Of a stretch of DNA of 64,000 nucleotides, positions 1 through 10,950 are shown piece after piece; position 1 is the first letter of the stretch, and each line of letters opens with the position of its first letter. The stretch covers positions 155,231,915 through 155,295,914 of the forward strand of contig OZ010791.1 in NCBI GenBank assembly GCA_963932465.1, given 5' to 3'. Under the pieces are notes generated by a model. The model saw nothing but the letters and a program-made list of their open reading frames with translations. It was not told the DNA's origin and did not search any database. The DNA comes from Maratus speciosus (Eukaryota; Arthropoda; Arachnida; Araneae; Salticidae). The position numbers and the translations under genes were made by a program.

Positions 1-479
1 TGAATCATTAAGGCATTCGTCTATCAGATTAAAGTGTTATTTTAGCAAGCGTAATTTCACCAGATTTTATTCCCGAAAGTCAAAAGATTGTGAGAATGCC
101 CCATATATATTTACATCAACCTGCTCAAGAATATTTGGTCTCTTGTCGAAAACATAACGTCTTTCGAATCCATACATCAGAAACAAAACTTTCTGACAGA
201 TCGACTTCCACTGTAAAAATTTTAACATTAAAATTACTTTCTGGAGAAAAAAAATCAAAATTATGAATAATATTAAAATCTATTGTTTTCTCATTGGATA
301 TATTGACGCTTTCACATCGATGTTCTCTGAATACAACACATCGTGAAATTTACTTTCATTAACTACTTATGGGATCACCAATTTCAGGTGATAAAAATAG
401 CATTTGGTCTTTTATAGACAATGTTACTAAATATTAAGTAATTAAAGTTTTCTCAGATATTTTGAAAAACATTTTCGAG
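1..479. other. No gene; AT-rich
   Basis: Nothing supportable. The short minus-strand frame at 67-258 has no family resemblance. Confidence 0.6.
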
Positions 480-625
480 TTTCGTTTAATTAATTTAACA
501 TAATCATACTGATTAGTAAAGAAATCACGCGAGTTGTTCTTTTTCCAACTGAGTGAAAAAGTGTTGAGGCTCGGATTCGAAACCTAACCAGACAACGCCC
601 TTACAACTACTAACCTATCTTGGAC
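480..625 (-). repeat. tRNA-derived SINE-like head
   Basis: On the minus strand a B-box-like motif GGTTTCGAATCC lies at 573-584. An A-box-like stretch (AGGTTAGTAGTT) lies about 30 bases upstream, at 605-616. This is the spacing of an internal RNA polymerase III promoter. Downstream follows CACTCAGTTGGAAAAA and then an AT-rich tail. The same tail motif recurs at 765-845 and 2810-2840, so this is a family rather than a lone tRNA pseudogene. No tRNA cloverleaf or anticodon arm can be drawn with confidence. The SINE assignment is an inference. Confidence 0.45.
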
Positions 626-845
626 AAACCCAGCAGACAAATTTCCCCAAGGCAACTTTTTGGCAAGGGCGTCTGGTCTGTTATCTGAAAGAGTTCAACA
701 GAATGAACCGCAGGTAAATATTCCTATTAACGTTGGATATGTAATTACGCTTAATTATTTTAACATTTTTTGCACCCAGTTGGAAAAATTACAACTTGAA
801 TGATTTCTTTACCAATCAATATGATCGTGTTAAAATAATTAATAA
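489..845. repeat. Inverted pair of SINE-like tails
   Basis: The sequence at about 489-565 pairs imperfectly with 772-845. Both contain the CAGTTGGAAAAA motif followed by GATTTCTTTAC and an AT-rich tail. The two arms are in opposite orientation, 200 bases apart. They look like two copies of the same short repeat inserted head to head. The spacer carries no coding signal. Confidence 0.5.
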
Positions 846-849
846 TCCA

Positions 850-1155
850 ACATTTATTGGTGTACATTTACCCGCGGGTCATTTTGTTGAACTGTTTCGG
901 ACAAAGTGTCATTGCTAAAACGTTGTTTGAGTGAAATGTGTATCAAACCATTTCAATCTTTTTTTTTCTTTTCTTGTCTGGGGGTAGAAATATATGAAGT
1001 AATTATATTATTTATTTGTGTAAAATTTATTAAATTAATTGTGCTCCCTATTCTTTTCTTTTAATGCTTTTAAGCTGGGTAATTAAATAAAACTCTTTTC
1101 TTTCTACTCTAAAATTTCACTAGTTTTTATATTCGTTTAACCCAGATAAAAGGTA
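850..1155. other. No gene; AT-rich
   Basis: Poly-T and general AT-rich sequence only. Confidence 0.6.
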
Positions 1156-2187
1156 CAGTCGTGGAAAAAACAGGAAACACCCCCTACTAACTCCTCAACA
1201 AATTATCGTAGAAGAAAGTTACTGGTACCGAACGATTGGAAATAAAGTCTACTTTTAAATGATGCATATAAAATTTGCTTAGGGGGCATCTACATATTAA
1301 AACGAACCATAACTTTGTTTTTTTCAATAGCAGTACACAATTCTGACAGCATAAATGAACTCTACACCCTTCAATTAGCCTGAAAACAAATTTTTATGCA
1401 ATTCGTACCATAAGTTTCCGAGAAATTAATTATTTTAAAACAAGCGTATTTTAAGGGCTGTATCCAAATAGAAGTTCCGTACTCGATTGTTAACCGAGAG
1501 AGGCCCCTACTTGATCAAGGCACCTTAAGCACCACTCAAGCAGTCAATGATGCCTGCTAAATTACACAACAGCAGAAGAAATTTCGAAGACGGCCCCTTA
1601 AACCATCATTTTGTCGTTTTTTAAGCATAATTTGAAAACTACTTGGAAGAAAAATGTGAAATTTTGGATTTCCATAAAGCAGGACTTAATAAATCTAAAT
1701 CCATCAAAAAAATTGTAGGTTGCAATTCATATTTTTTTTAATATTAATTTCATAATTCATATCCTAAAATTATAAAAATTGCAAATTCAGCGTATTTATG
1801 TTTGGGTGCATTAGAATTATTGCTACACAAAAAATTAGCACATTAGGAGCATAATTTCAGGAGATATAAATAAAAATATTAAAATGTAATTTAACATTAG
1901 AAGAACTAAATTTTGAATGTTTATAATTCAAAAACTTATCATTCAAATGACTTGAAATTTGGTGTCTAGGCATAGTTTGAACCGAAGATTTGAAATATCT
2001 CGTTAAAATTGGGTATTGCCATTGAAGAAAAGTGAAGTTTGGATTCGTTTTAATATGTAGATGGCCCCCTAAGCAAATTTTATATACATCATTTAAAAGT
2101 AGGCTTTATTTCCAATCGTTCGGTACCAGTAACTTTCGTTTACGATTATTTGTTGAGGAGTTAGTAAGGGGTGTTTTTCCTCAACTG
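1156..2187. mobile_element. Tc1-type non-autonomous element with long TIRs
   Basis: TIRs of about 150 bp: 1156-1310 pairs with 2035-2187. The tips are CAGTCGTGGAAAAAACAGG and, read inward from the right, CAGTTGAGGAAAAACACC. Both ends abut TA (1154-1155 and 2188-2189), the usual Tc1/mariner target duplication. The interior of about 720 bp has no transposase-like frame, so it depends on another element for movement. It is 1032 bp long, larger than most MITEs. Confidence 0.8.
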
Positions 2188-2689
2188 TACAGTGTACATG
2201 TACTACATGTAATTTAAATTCTCCCTTTCTTTATGATTTCAGTTGTTTGTGGTTGCTAGATAAAAACAATGAAACACGTTCACTTAAACACATCTGTATA
2301 TCTTCACTTCAACGTATTTATTTCGGTTATCGCCTCCAGTACAGCGACGTATTGTATCTGCTAGCTTTAAGGGGTGCCAATTAAATTGCAATGTATCAAT
2401 CACAAGATCTAGGAAACCGCTTGCGCTTAGCGAACTTCATTTTTAAAATTTAATGAGAAATTTCCACTCACTGATAATTTCTCCTTGACTTTCTGGGCTT
2501 GATGCGTGTACCATATCTGGCAACCTAAGTAAGATCGACTAGCTTCACTTCTCAATAACTTTCGTGCAAAAAGTTCGATTATTTTGATGTGTGGGGGCAC
2601 CTGACCTTATGTTTCTCTTTGCTATAATAAAATTGATTTTTCCGTAGACTACTTAGGTTTTCTGAACTTGCTGGCTTTAGTTTATCAGG

Positions 2690-2870
2690 ATGAGAACCCA
2701 GGGTTTCTTGCCTCTAAAGTGCAATGTTTACTAAAATTTGTCCAGGATAGCATACCTGGAAGTTTAGTTGCCAGCTTAAGGCAAGATCCTGGGCTTGAAT
2801 AACAGCCTGGGTGATTTTTCACTCAGTTGGAAAAGTTACGATTTATATCATTTTTGAGTTTATCAGATTT
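2690..2870 (+). repeat. Diverged SINE-like copy
   Basis: Shares the CACTCAGTTGGAAAA motif and following AT-rich tail with the copies at 480-625 and 765-845. The upstream part resembles a decayed tRNA-like head (TTGCCAGCTTAAGG, then GGCTTGAAT about 20 bases later). Box match is poor, so identity rests mainly on the shared tail. Confidence 0.35.
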
Positions 2871-3344
2871 TTAAGTTTATGTTCAGCTTTATAAAAATCC
2901 AGAGCTACTCTTTGTCCTAAGGCGTCGTATACACTGCACGCGTCACACGTCCGGTCAGCTTATGATACATTAAATGTATATCCACACATAACTTTTGAAC
3001 GGATGAATGGATTGTCATAATTCCTTTTTTGTTGTTGTTGAAAGGGCTTGTTCTGGTAGTGATTTCTATAAATTTCCCCTGTATTCGAAAGTGGCATGTC
3101 TGTCTGCTTGTCCGTTCGATTGCCTTTTTTTTTAATCTCTAGACTCTAATTTTTGTAAAATTTGGACAATCAACGCGAAATGTTTTCGGTATATTATCAA
3201 GGAACACATCTGTACTTTCCGTTTTAAAAATAGCCACCGTATCGTGAATAGTCCTTTCTTCATAGTAATGCGCCAAAAATTACGATTTAGGATTCTATCA
3301 AATACGAATGATGCTGGGAATAATGTGGTTTACATTGAATGTAG

Positions 3345-3460
3345 AAGAGTTGTCGTAAGAGTTATCGTAAAAAATACTTAAATACGAAGAATGAATACTT
3401 AATGAAATGAATACTTAAATACGAAGAGTTGTCGCAAAAAATACTTAAATAAAATACTCA
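3345..3460. repeat. Short tandem repeat, GAATACTTAA type
   Basis: The motif 'aatacttaaatacgaag' plus variants recurs about five times, with 'agttgtcg' interspersed. It is an imperfect local duplication with no coding content. Confidence 0.6.
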
Positions 3461-3704
3461 CTTATTCTGTTGCGGCAAATCACTTTCAGTAATACGCCAA
3501 TTGGTGCGTAGTATGTTGAATAAATTCAAGTGTAATCACATTTCATGTGTAGTGATTACACTTAAATTCATTCAATGTAGCCAATGCATTCTTAAATTCA
3601 TTTTTGTAGTCAATTCATTCTTAAATTCATTCAATGTAATTATTTTGGTATTCCAATCAATCATTCGGGCAAGAGCAAAAGCTTGACTGGCAACCTACGT
3701 ATTA

Positions 3705-4387
3705 AGAGGTCATCCAGAAAATAAGTTTACCGCGGCCCGTAAAAATAAACAAAACATAATTACCTAGGAAGAACTATTGCAAAAGATCCAGCGATGTTTT
3801 AGCTGCTTATCAACATAGGAACCACGGGAATTGCAAAACTTGTCATAGCGTGGGATAGGTTTTTGTTGTCCGGTGTCATAGAAGTCTGCCGCTATGGAGC
3901 CAGCTTGTCACAGTTGTCAACCCACATCTCCTCACCCGTTGTGATGCTCATTACCTTCATCGTGGTATAGCTGCAGTAAAGTCAATGTTGCTCCCATGCG
4001 TTTGGTTTTGTGTTCGGGTCTAAGGTTCTTAGGCACCCACCTGGTGCACAATTTGCGCAACAACAGGTGTTTTGTGATAATTTCATGCATCGCTGAACTT
4101 TTCTGCAGCGATACCACGATGAAGCCAACGAGTACCTCAACAGGATTGTTACGGGTGAGGAGACGTGGGTTGACAACTGTGGCAAGCTGACTCCATTCCC
4201 AGGCTGCTAAGTTCTATGACAATGGACTACAAAAACATAACCCACGCTATGATAAGTGTTACAATCTCTTTGGTTCTTATGTTGAGAAATAGCTGAAACA
4301 TTGCTGTACCTTTTGCAACAAATCTTCTCAGGTATGTTTTGTTTATTTTTACGGGCCGTGGGAAACTTATTTTCTGAATGACCTTCG
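3705..4387. mobile_element. Foldback mariner-derived element
   Basis: The two halves are inverted copies. 3705-3990 (GGTCATCCAGAAAATAAG at the tip) pairs with 4105-4387 (CTTATTTTCTGAATGACC). TA lies outside both ends (3703-3704, 4388-4389). Each arm includes part of a mariner transposase, so the palindrome extends well beyond normal ~30-bp mariner TIRs. The likely origin is an inverted duplication of one half of an old mariner copy, giving a 683-bp foldback element. Confidence 0.85.
3890..4117 (-). pseudogene. Mariner transposase fragment
   Basis: On the minus strand the translation gives CTRWVPKNLRPEHKTKR and then LLQLYHDEGNE. These match the linker before the catalytic domain of mariner transposases (family pattern ARWVPxxLTxExKxxR, then LLxRYxxEGxxFL). 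After a frameshift the frame reads TGEEMWVDN, the family's TGDETWV segment, with the first catalytic Asp replaced by Glu. The inverted copy on the plus strand (about 4105-4200) reads NRIVTGEETWVDN, also with Glu. The DNA-binding N-terminus and the rest of the DDD core are missing. The fragment cannot encode an active enzyme. Assignment to mariner is secure; subfamily is not. Confidence 0.85.
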
Positions 4388-4660
4388 TATTTTTAAGTAA
4401 TTACCACTAGAAATTTTGTAGAGGTAAATAAATAAATAGAAAATAATTAAATTAAAAGCCACGTAAAAATAATCTCCCTCTCTCTTGCTTTTTTTTTTAA
4501 ACAAAATTTTTGGTTTAAATTGACTAAAAAGAATAATACCACAGTTGGCAGCTATGCTTTTGCGCATGCACAAATGGTTGATTCGAATGTAAAAATAACT
4601 CATTATTCATATCGCTAGTCACATGTAGTGGGTTTTATATTTTTAAGTACTTGTTTTAAC

Positions 4661-5045
4661 TGAGGGCCGCAAAAGCCAAGGGATACAAGTGACAAAATTT
4701 AGATTTGGAGTAATTTGAGCTTAAAGTTGAACATCAATAGTAATTGATTGAATTAAAATATGAAACTGTTGATTATTTCATAATGGTCTTTGAATTTCTT
4801 ATTTCAATAACTGTGAAATAAAGGTGGAGTACAATAATTTTTAAATTTAAAGTAGAGATTAAAGATGTTAAGTAGTTCAGCAGTTTAAAGAGCTTATAGT
4901 TGACATCTAGAACACAGCACATAATTAGAAAATCATTTATATTTCTTCACCTCTAAACAGATAGCCTTATTTCCAGATAGCCTGTGCACTTAGCTCAGTT
5001 TTTTTCAATTTTGTCACTTATACCCCTTGTTATCTGGGGTCCTCA
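4661..5045. mobile_element. MITE with ~65-bp imperfect TIRs
   Basis: Left end TGAGGGCCGCA, then AAGTGACAAAATTT at 4690. The right end read inward gives TGAGGACCCCA, then AAGTGACAAAATTG. The arms fit over about 65 bp with roughly 70-75% identity by eye. The interior is AT-rich and non-coding. I could not settle the target-site duplication. Confidence 0.6.
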
Positions 5046-5999
5046 ATTAATAAACTGTTCATAACTTTGGATGATATACCTTTTCTTTCCTTTTCTTCAA
5101 TTTTCATACAAAGTAAGTATTTTAAAAAGTTTCACAAATTAAATTAAATTACATGCTTAATTCAAAATATTCTAGGTACATTGTTTAAAAAGTATTGCAT
5201 AAAAACAATAAAATTACATTATCAATGACGTTTGCAGTAGTTTAATTTCTATTAATACTTTGAGTAAATTATAACTTTGTTGCAAAAGAACTGTACTTAA
5301 ATTTTATAACTTTGAGTCTATTTTCGAAAATACGTCTCAATGAGTATTAAATTAAACTTTGTCGAGTTTCCTCTGTAATTATTCTATCACACTTCTGTAA
5401 ATAAAGGAATCGGTTAATTATGACTTATGTTCTTTAAATTCATTCACTCCCGTTCTTGAAGATGAAATTACGGAAGCCATTTTAAAAGTAAAGCCATTTA
5501 AAGTATTTTTCATTTGTCGATCCCCTTTGTTTTCTGCTATCTTGGGAATTTAGGAAAACATGTTAAATTTAACTGATGACTTTAATTGTGTAGTGGCGAA
5601 AACTTTGATAATAATTAAAGATTTAAATGTAGAATTAAACTTTGAAGTTTAAAGAAAAATCTTGCGGGGGGGAGGATTGCTTATCGTACTTGATTTGTTT
5701 ATGCAACGCTGCTCTTTAATTTGAAGACTTATTTTATCATTATTCATGGACTTTTCGTTTCAAGTATTTGTTATATTTTCATGATATTCGAAGAATTTAT
5801 TAATTCTATCACGTTAATGATGATGAAAATTTTTGATCAAAAAAAAAAAAAAAATGTTTTATACTTTTAGTTTTTTTTCTTTCCCTACCACTATTACTAT
5901 CTTTGCTCTATTTTTTGTACTTAAAAGAGGGGAAGGGTACCGGTACCGGATAGCTTTACACCGGTATCGCATACCGGTATAAAGTTTTTAAAGAATAGC
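5046..5999. other. No gene; ACCGGT cluster at the end
   Basis: AT-rich with a poly-A run near 5840. At 5938-5981 TACCGGTA-type motifs recur four times (GGTACCGGTACCGG, CACCGGTATCG, TACCGGTAT). Confidence 0.6.
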
Positions 6000-6439
6000 A
6001 TAGAACATGGGGTCGCAAACCACTCATTTAATCACAAATACAGGATGTTTCATCCTGGTTCACGGCAATAATTTTGAGAAAAATAAAAACATTGCAATGA
6101 AAATGCAATTTTATGTACCTTGTTTTGTGCGAAATGTGATAACATTACAAAAAATTCTGGGAAAACAGGCTGCTCACGCAAGCGATGATACCGTATGAAC
6201 TGGTAATCACAGTCCAAAATGTAGAGCGTCAAGTGCATACTGCTGCCACATATAATGGGAACGTCTACCACTTTTTGTTTTGGTCTTGTCTCATTTATAA
6301 CAAAAGTGAGCATGTCTATTAAAAGTTTCATTGCAATATACTTCAGTTTTCTGAAAGTTATTACCGTCAACCCAGATTGAGTTAGGGTAGAAACCCTGTA
6401 TCTTGGATTAAATACGTGGTTTGCGACGCCATGTTCTAT
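6000..6439. mobile_element. MITE, tips ATAGAACATGG
   Basis: 6000-6130 pairs with 6310-6439. Tips ATAGAACATGG(G)GTCGCAAACCA and the reverse complement ATAGAACATGGCGTCGCAAAC are nearly identical, and similarity continues about 120 bp inward. The apparent 106-codon minus-strand frame covers the palindrome and is not a gene. Superfamily not assigned. Confidence 0.75.
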
Positions 6440-7278
6440 GGTAATTTTTCATCCTCTTAATGCCTTCTAACACTCCTCTTAATTTGTCGGAAGAATTTTG
6501 GAACATCCTGTATGCATGAACCAAATTCAGTTAAATAAAGGAGTGTGAAACACTATGAATTCAGAGAAAAACGTGATTATTGGAAAGTAATTTTTTTAAT
6601 TAAAAATTCTATATTTTTGCAAATAATTTTTTGAAAATTTATCCCCGATTAGAATTGTCGAAAAGAATGCTGTATATATATTATTATTAATCCAACATTT
6701 AAAAATATCTTTTCTTATCTTAATGCATTTCTAGGGAGCGTTCATTATTTTCATCGCAATACTTAAAGTGATATTCAGATCACATACTTTTATTTTTGTC
6801 CTAGAAAAGAATAAAAATGAAGGAAAAGGACGAAATCGATTTTACTTTTAACAGGTCCCAAGATTACAATTCACCCAAGGAGTATTTATCGAACACAGCT
6901 GAAAACTTTTTCTCTTTTCTCTTTTTCCTGCAGAATTTTTTTTTTTTCCTTTTTGTGATTTATCATCAATTTTTTTTTTTTTTTTTAATCGTATTTATAT
7001 ATTGCTCGTTTACAACGCTTGAATCAAGCCTTGTTCTGAAGAAGCAATACAGTAAATATTTTTGTAATTGTTATTTCTGAATAAATTTCTATATTTAAGC
7101 AAACAATTTTCAGAAACGTAATCCCTGAATAATTTTGCTGAAAAAAAAGAAAGTTTCGTAAAAATCTAGCATTTAAAAATATCCCACAGAAAATGCATTT
7201 CTAAGGAAAATTCATTACTTTAATCGCAATACTTAAAGTTATATTCATATTATATATTCAGATCCTTTATTTATTTTT

Positions 7279-8190
7279 AGGCTTCCGTACTGTACCATTA
7301 ATAAAATTAAACTTCAATAACTAATCTTAAACTAAATGAGGATAACTTTGAGTTCATTTTCTACACATTTATTAACGATACGGACAGCACACATACAATC
7401 ACAGGACATATAAAAATTTAAACTTTAAATTCTGACGGAGCTGGCTCGCTCCTCGCTGGTCCAAACGACCGTCCTCGGTCGCTTCAAAAACGCATCTCAT
7501 CACACGGGCTCTTCTTCGAGATTTCAGTCTATCTTAATTGGCAGCCACGTGGTACTATGATTCATCTTATTAGAAAAGTTTTAGTTCTCCAAGTGCCAGT
7601 CAGCACTTCTCAATTCATTTACATCATTAAAATCAATTTACAACTTTACATCTGGATTTCGTGAAGGCATTGACATGCGAATTTATAGTTTAAGCATCTG
7701 GAGGTCCCAATTAAAAGTGTTTATTACGTTAAGTGGTCATCTGGGTTTTGCATGAGCTCAGATGAAACGTCACAGTACTTAAAAAGTAAAAAACGGAACC
7801 ACTGTAAGATCACTCCTGTGTCTGTCTGTCACAGACATTTTACTCGTAAACAATGGAACGTGGAAAGTTCAAATTAGGGAAAGATATTAAAGAGTATTAA
7901 TCCACATATTTACATATTTTCATAAAAAATATTTAGGGTAAGATTAAAAAAAGAGTTATACAGAGTAGCAATATTTGATATTATTCATTCTTTATATCTC
8001 TTTTGAACTTTTATGGTATACCCAATCATACTTTTCTAATATATACAGCTATACCCAATCCTACGTTGTATTGTTTTTTATAAAGTCTTTTAATTCTTTT
8101 AGAAACTTTTTTTTTTAAATAATATAATTAATAATACATATATTTATTGTACGGAATCCTCTGAGCGCGAGTAGTGCTCGAACTTGACAG
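7279..8190. mobile_element. Insertion flanked by TTTATTTT repeats
   Basis: Comparison with the neighbouring unit (8391-8420) shows foreign DNA between TTTATTTTT (7270-7278) and TTTATTTT (8191-8198). It starts AGGCTTCCGTAC and ends near GTACGGAATCCTCTGAGC, so the tips carry an inverted TTCCGTAC. Inside is AAAACGGAACCACTG followed by TGTGTCTGTCTGTCACAG. From memory, this combination (ACGGAACCCT plus a GTCTGTCTG tract) is widespread in arthropod repeats. Class not resolved. It carries no ORF. Confidence 0.6.
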
Positions 8191-8216
8191 TTTATTTTGT
8201 TGTTGTTCTAGAAAAG

Positions 8217-8239
8217 AATAATAATAATAATAATAATAA
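8217..8239. repeat. (AAT)n microsatellite
   Basis: About eight AAT units within the CTAGAAAAGAATAA segment of a direct-repeat unit. A shorter version lies at 8425-8440. Confidence 0.9.
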
Positions 8240-8560
8240 AAAGACGTAATCGATTTTACTTTTAACAGGTCCCAAGTTTACCAAAAAGTTACGTAAAAAT
8301 CTAGCGTTTAAAAATAACCTACAGAAAATTCTTTTTAAGGAAAATTCATTACTTTAATCGCAATACTTAAAGTTATTTTCAGATCTTTTATTTATTTTTT
8401 GTTGTTGTTGTTCTAGAAAAGAATAATAATATATAATAAAAAAAGACGAAATCGATTTTACTTTTAACTGGTCCCAAGATTACAATTCACTCAAGGAGTA
8501 TTTATAGAATATAAATGAAAACTTTCACTCTCCCCCCCCCCCTTTTTTTCCCTAAACCAT

Positions 8561-9130
8561 CAATGTTTTCATAAAAATCATTAAAAAAAATATTCTATAA
8601 TATTTTATTATATAGAAAAGGCATATTTTGGATAAAATTAACAATAAGTGAGTGCCTTATCTTTAAACTTCAACTATTTTTTCTTCTCTTACTACCTTTA
8701 TTAACAAAATTTACTCATCTTTATTAACAAAATAGCTAAACTTCTAAACAAACAAAATTTTACTTTTGGTAGCTAAAAACAACAAAATGAATAAGTTCCA
8801 GTTTGACCATATGATTTAAGGTTGAAAATATCCTTTACTATACTGCTATTGATGAGCACAAATACGAAATAAAAACATCTAAAATAAATACATTTTGAAG
8901 GGATGTTCCACTGTGTCCCATATTCCTTGTGATTACAAAATATTTTTTTACTGTGAAATATGAAAATACCCAGTTTCGGGGTATTTAACCGAGTCCTGAG
9001 TAAATACCTCAGTATATACCCAAAAAACAAATACCTCTACCCACTGGCTATTTACCCATCTCACATCATTGGTCCCAACCAGTCCCGTTTCCTGTCTTCT
9101 GTTTTTTACAATTTCTCTTTGTTAATCTAG
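8561..9130. other. No gene; AT-rich
   Basis: Poly-A and AT-rich DNA. The 85-codon minus-strand frame (8773-9030) has no recognisable domain. Confidence 0.55.
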
Positions 9131-10507
9131 TAGTCGTTGAGCCAGAAGCCAAAATTAGTGATTTTGGTTTCATTTCTGAGGACTATATGATATATACTTT
9201 TTGGATTCACAATGGTCCAAGAAGTTTATTTTAAGATGATACTATGAAATTTGTGGTAGCTTATAGACGCCATATTGAAAAAATGAGCGCCATCTATCGC
9301 ATATAGATACATATGATTTTTTTGCCAGTATCACATAATTAAATGGATTTTAATGAAAAAATGGAAAGAACAAATATTGTTAAGCATAAAACGTTATACA
9401 AATTTTATATTTATTACGATTTTATTTTAATATGATGCTTATCTTTACATTTAACTTTATGTTTATTGACATTTTCGATGGGATAAACTCCTGTTTTTCA
9501 TTTTAATGCGTGTTATTTTCATGTGGTAAAACACAGCAATTCAAGAAAAAAAATTAATACTGGTGAAACTTTTGTACTTGGTCTGTTAAGAATTAACCCC
9601 TTCGGGACCACGGGTGAATATATGCACTTTCGGAAACGTGTTTCCATCGCTTGCTTTTGATACCACTTAAAAAAGAAAAGTAAAAATTTCCTTATTTAAT
9701 TAAGAATTTTCTTGATGGCTAAGCTAAATTTAATTGTTTGACAAAAAGTGGTGTTAACCGAATAAAATTCATGTAAAAGCATCATCATCGGTTGACATTT
9801 CTGTGTCCAAATAACTTCCATCGTCATAGAACAGTTCTACATTCTGCATATGCTTGTATATCTGAGGTTATTAAAAAGACACGCATATGATGGTGATACA
9901 CATGTTCTTGAACAAGAACATGCCATCAGTTCCAAAATATCTTCAGAAGCAGGAGGACTGTCATTCCACTGGACCTTTAGATAGACTTTTCCTTCGCTAT
10001 CTGTTCCAAAAATCCAACCATATTTATCTGGGGATAGAAGATCAGGATCAGCCTGTAGGCACTTCATCCAAAAAAGACCGTGGTAATTAGCTCGCATTAC
10101 CTATAGATAGAGTGTATTATTACATGGCAGAAGGCGATGCGACTGCACAAACTCATTTTTTACAAAAAAAATATATAGAATATAGCGCAATTCATTGATG
10201 TCTGAGTATTTGTGCTTTCCATAATAGAGATGGCAAACTTACGGCTCAAGCTGTTTATTTGTTTCCTCTGTTATATCAGCGTCAGTATCAAGCGCCTTAA
10301 GCGCATTTCGAAATTCAGTGTTCTGAATCATCATTTTCCCTTGCAAAAGCACTTACTGTATCGCACCCGATAGGGAATGCATTACATACCGCTTTACCTA
10401 GAAGTCCATGCATCTCACTCAAGTTGTAGCACTTTACTTTACCCTGTCATTGGATCCACATTTTGCAAATATTAACCCTTTCTAGTTTACTCTAAGTTTT
10501 TCAAATC

Positions 10508-10510
<3 letters not shown>

Positions 10511-10556
<46 letters not shown>
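10511..10556. repeat. Poly-A tract, ~46 bases
   Basis: Uninterrupted A run inside the degraded gene-bearing element. It may mark the tail of a lost retroposed sequence or simple slippage. No flanking duplication is evident. Confidence 0.9.
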
Positions 10557-10557
<1 letters not shown>

Positions 10558-10950
10558 AGTGTGATAACTGCCACATCAGTATCTATAGAGATTATAATAA
10601 TATTTCTAAATCCAGACGCTAAAGCATGGTGTGAGCGAAATAAAAGTCGCGTATAACCTCTTCTTAGAAGCAGGTCAATTTAGTGTATTCTTCATTATAT
10701 CGTTATATCGTGAATTTATAGCATTTTTCTCAGTAAATAACGTACATCATTCGTATATTCAACTATTTCAGATAATGTTCATTTTCCCATTCTTGAGAAA
10801 TGAAATGTATAAGTTCTTTCTTGTTCTCATCATCAGATAGAAACTGCTTCCATTTTCGTTCGGGGTGTCCAGGAGTATATAACTTTTATCGCATTACCAA
10901 CAGTTCATATTTTTCGTTCATTTCGTTTTATTGACACCTGCCTGCATGTA

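Larger units (their letters stand above)
2190..3700. other. No gene outside listed repeats
   Basis: Apart from the SINE-like copy and the short tandem repeat, I see a TGTCTGTCTGCTTGTCCG tract at 3098 that resembles 3' parts of other arthropod repeats. No coding signal. Confidence 0.5.
6555..8560 (+). repeat. Three diverged direct-repeat units
   Basis: A unit containing CTAGAAAAGAATAA, CGAAATCGATTTTACTTTT, AACAGGTCCCAAG, TTTAAAAATAT and TCGCAATACTTAAAGT recurs at about 6630-6900, 7085-7278 resuming at 8191-8280, and 8290-8520. An unrelated 0.9-kb insertion splits the middle unit (next entry). No open frame is conserved between units. Confidence 0.65.

Noticed and set aside
566..625. Genuine tRNA gene
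   Set aside because: A and B boxes are plausible but no cloverleaf, anticodon arm or discriminator could be drawn.
6050..6370. 106-codon minus-strand frame
   Set aside because: Spans a palindromic MITE with arms paired about 120 bp inward; no family similarity.
7441..7520. LTR promoter (TATAAAAATTT upstream of a GC-richer stretch)
   Set aside because: No TG...CA ends, no 4-6-bp duplication and no second LTR.
9887..10090. Plus-strand frame over the Cys-cluster region
   Set aside because: Shadow of the minus-strand relic, which shows the family motifs.
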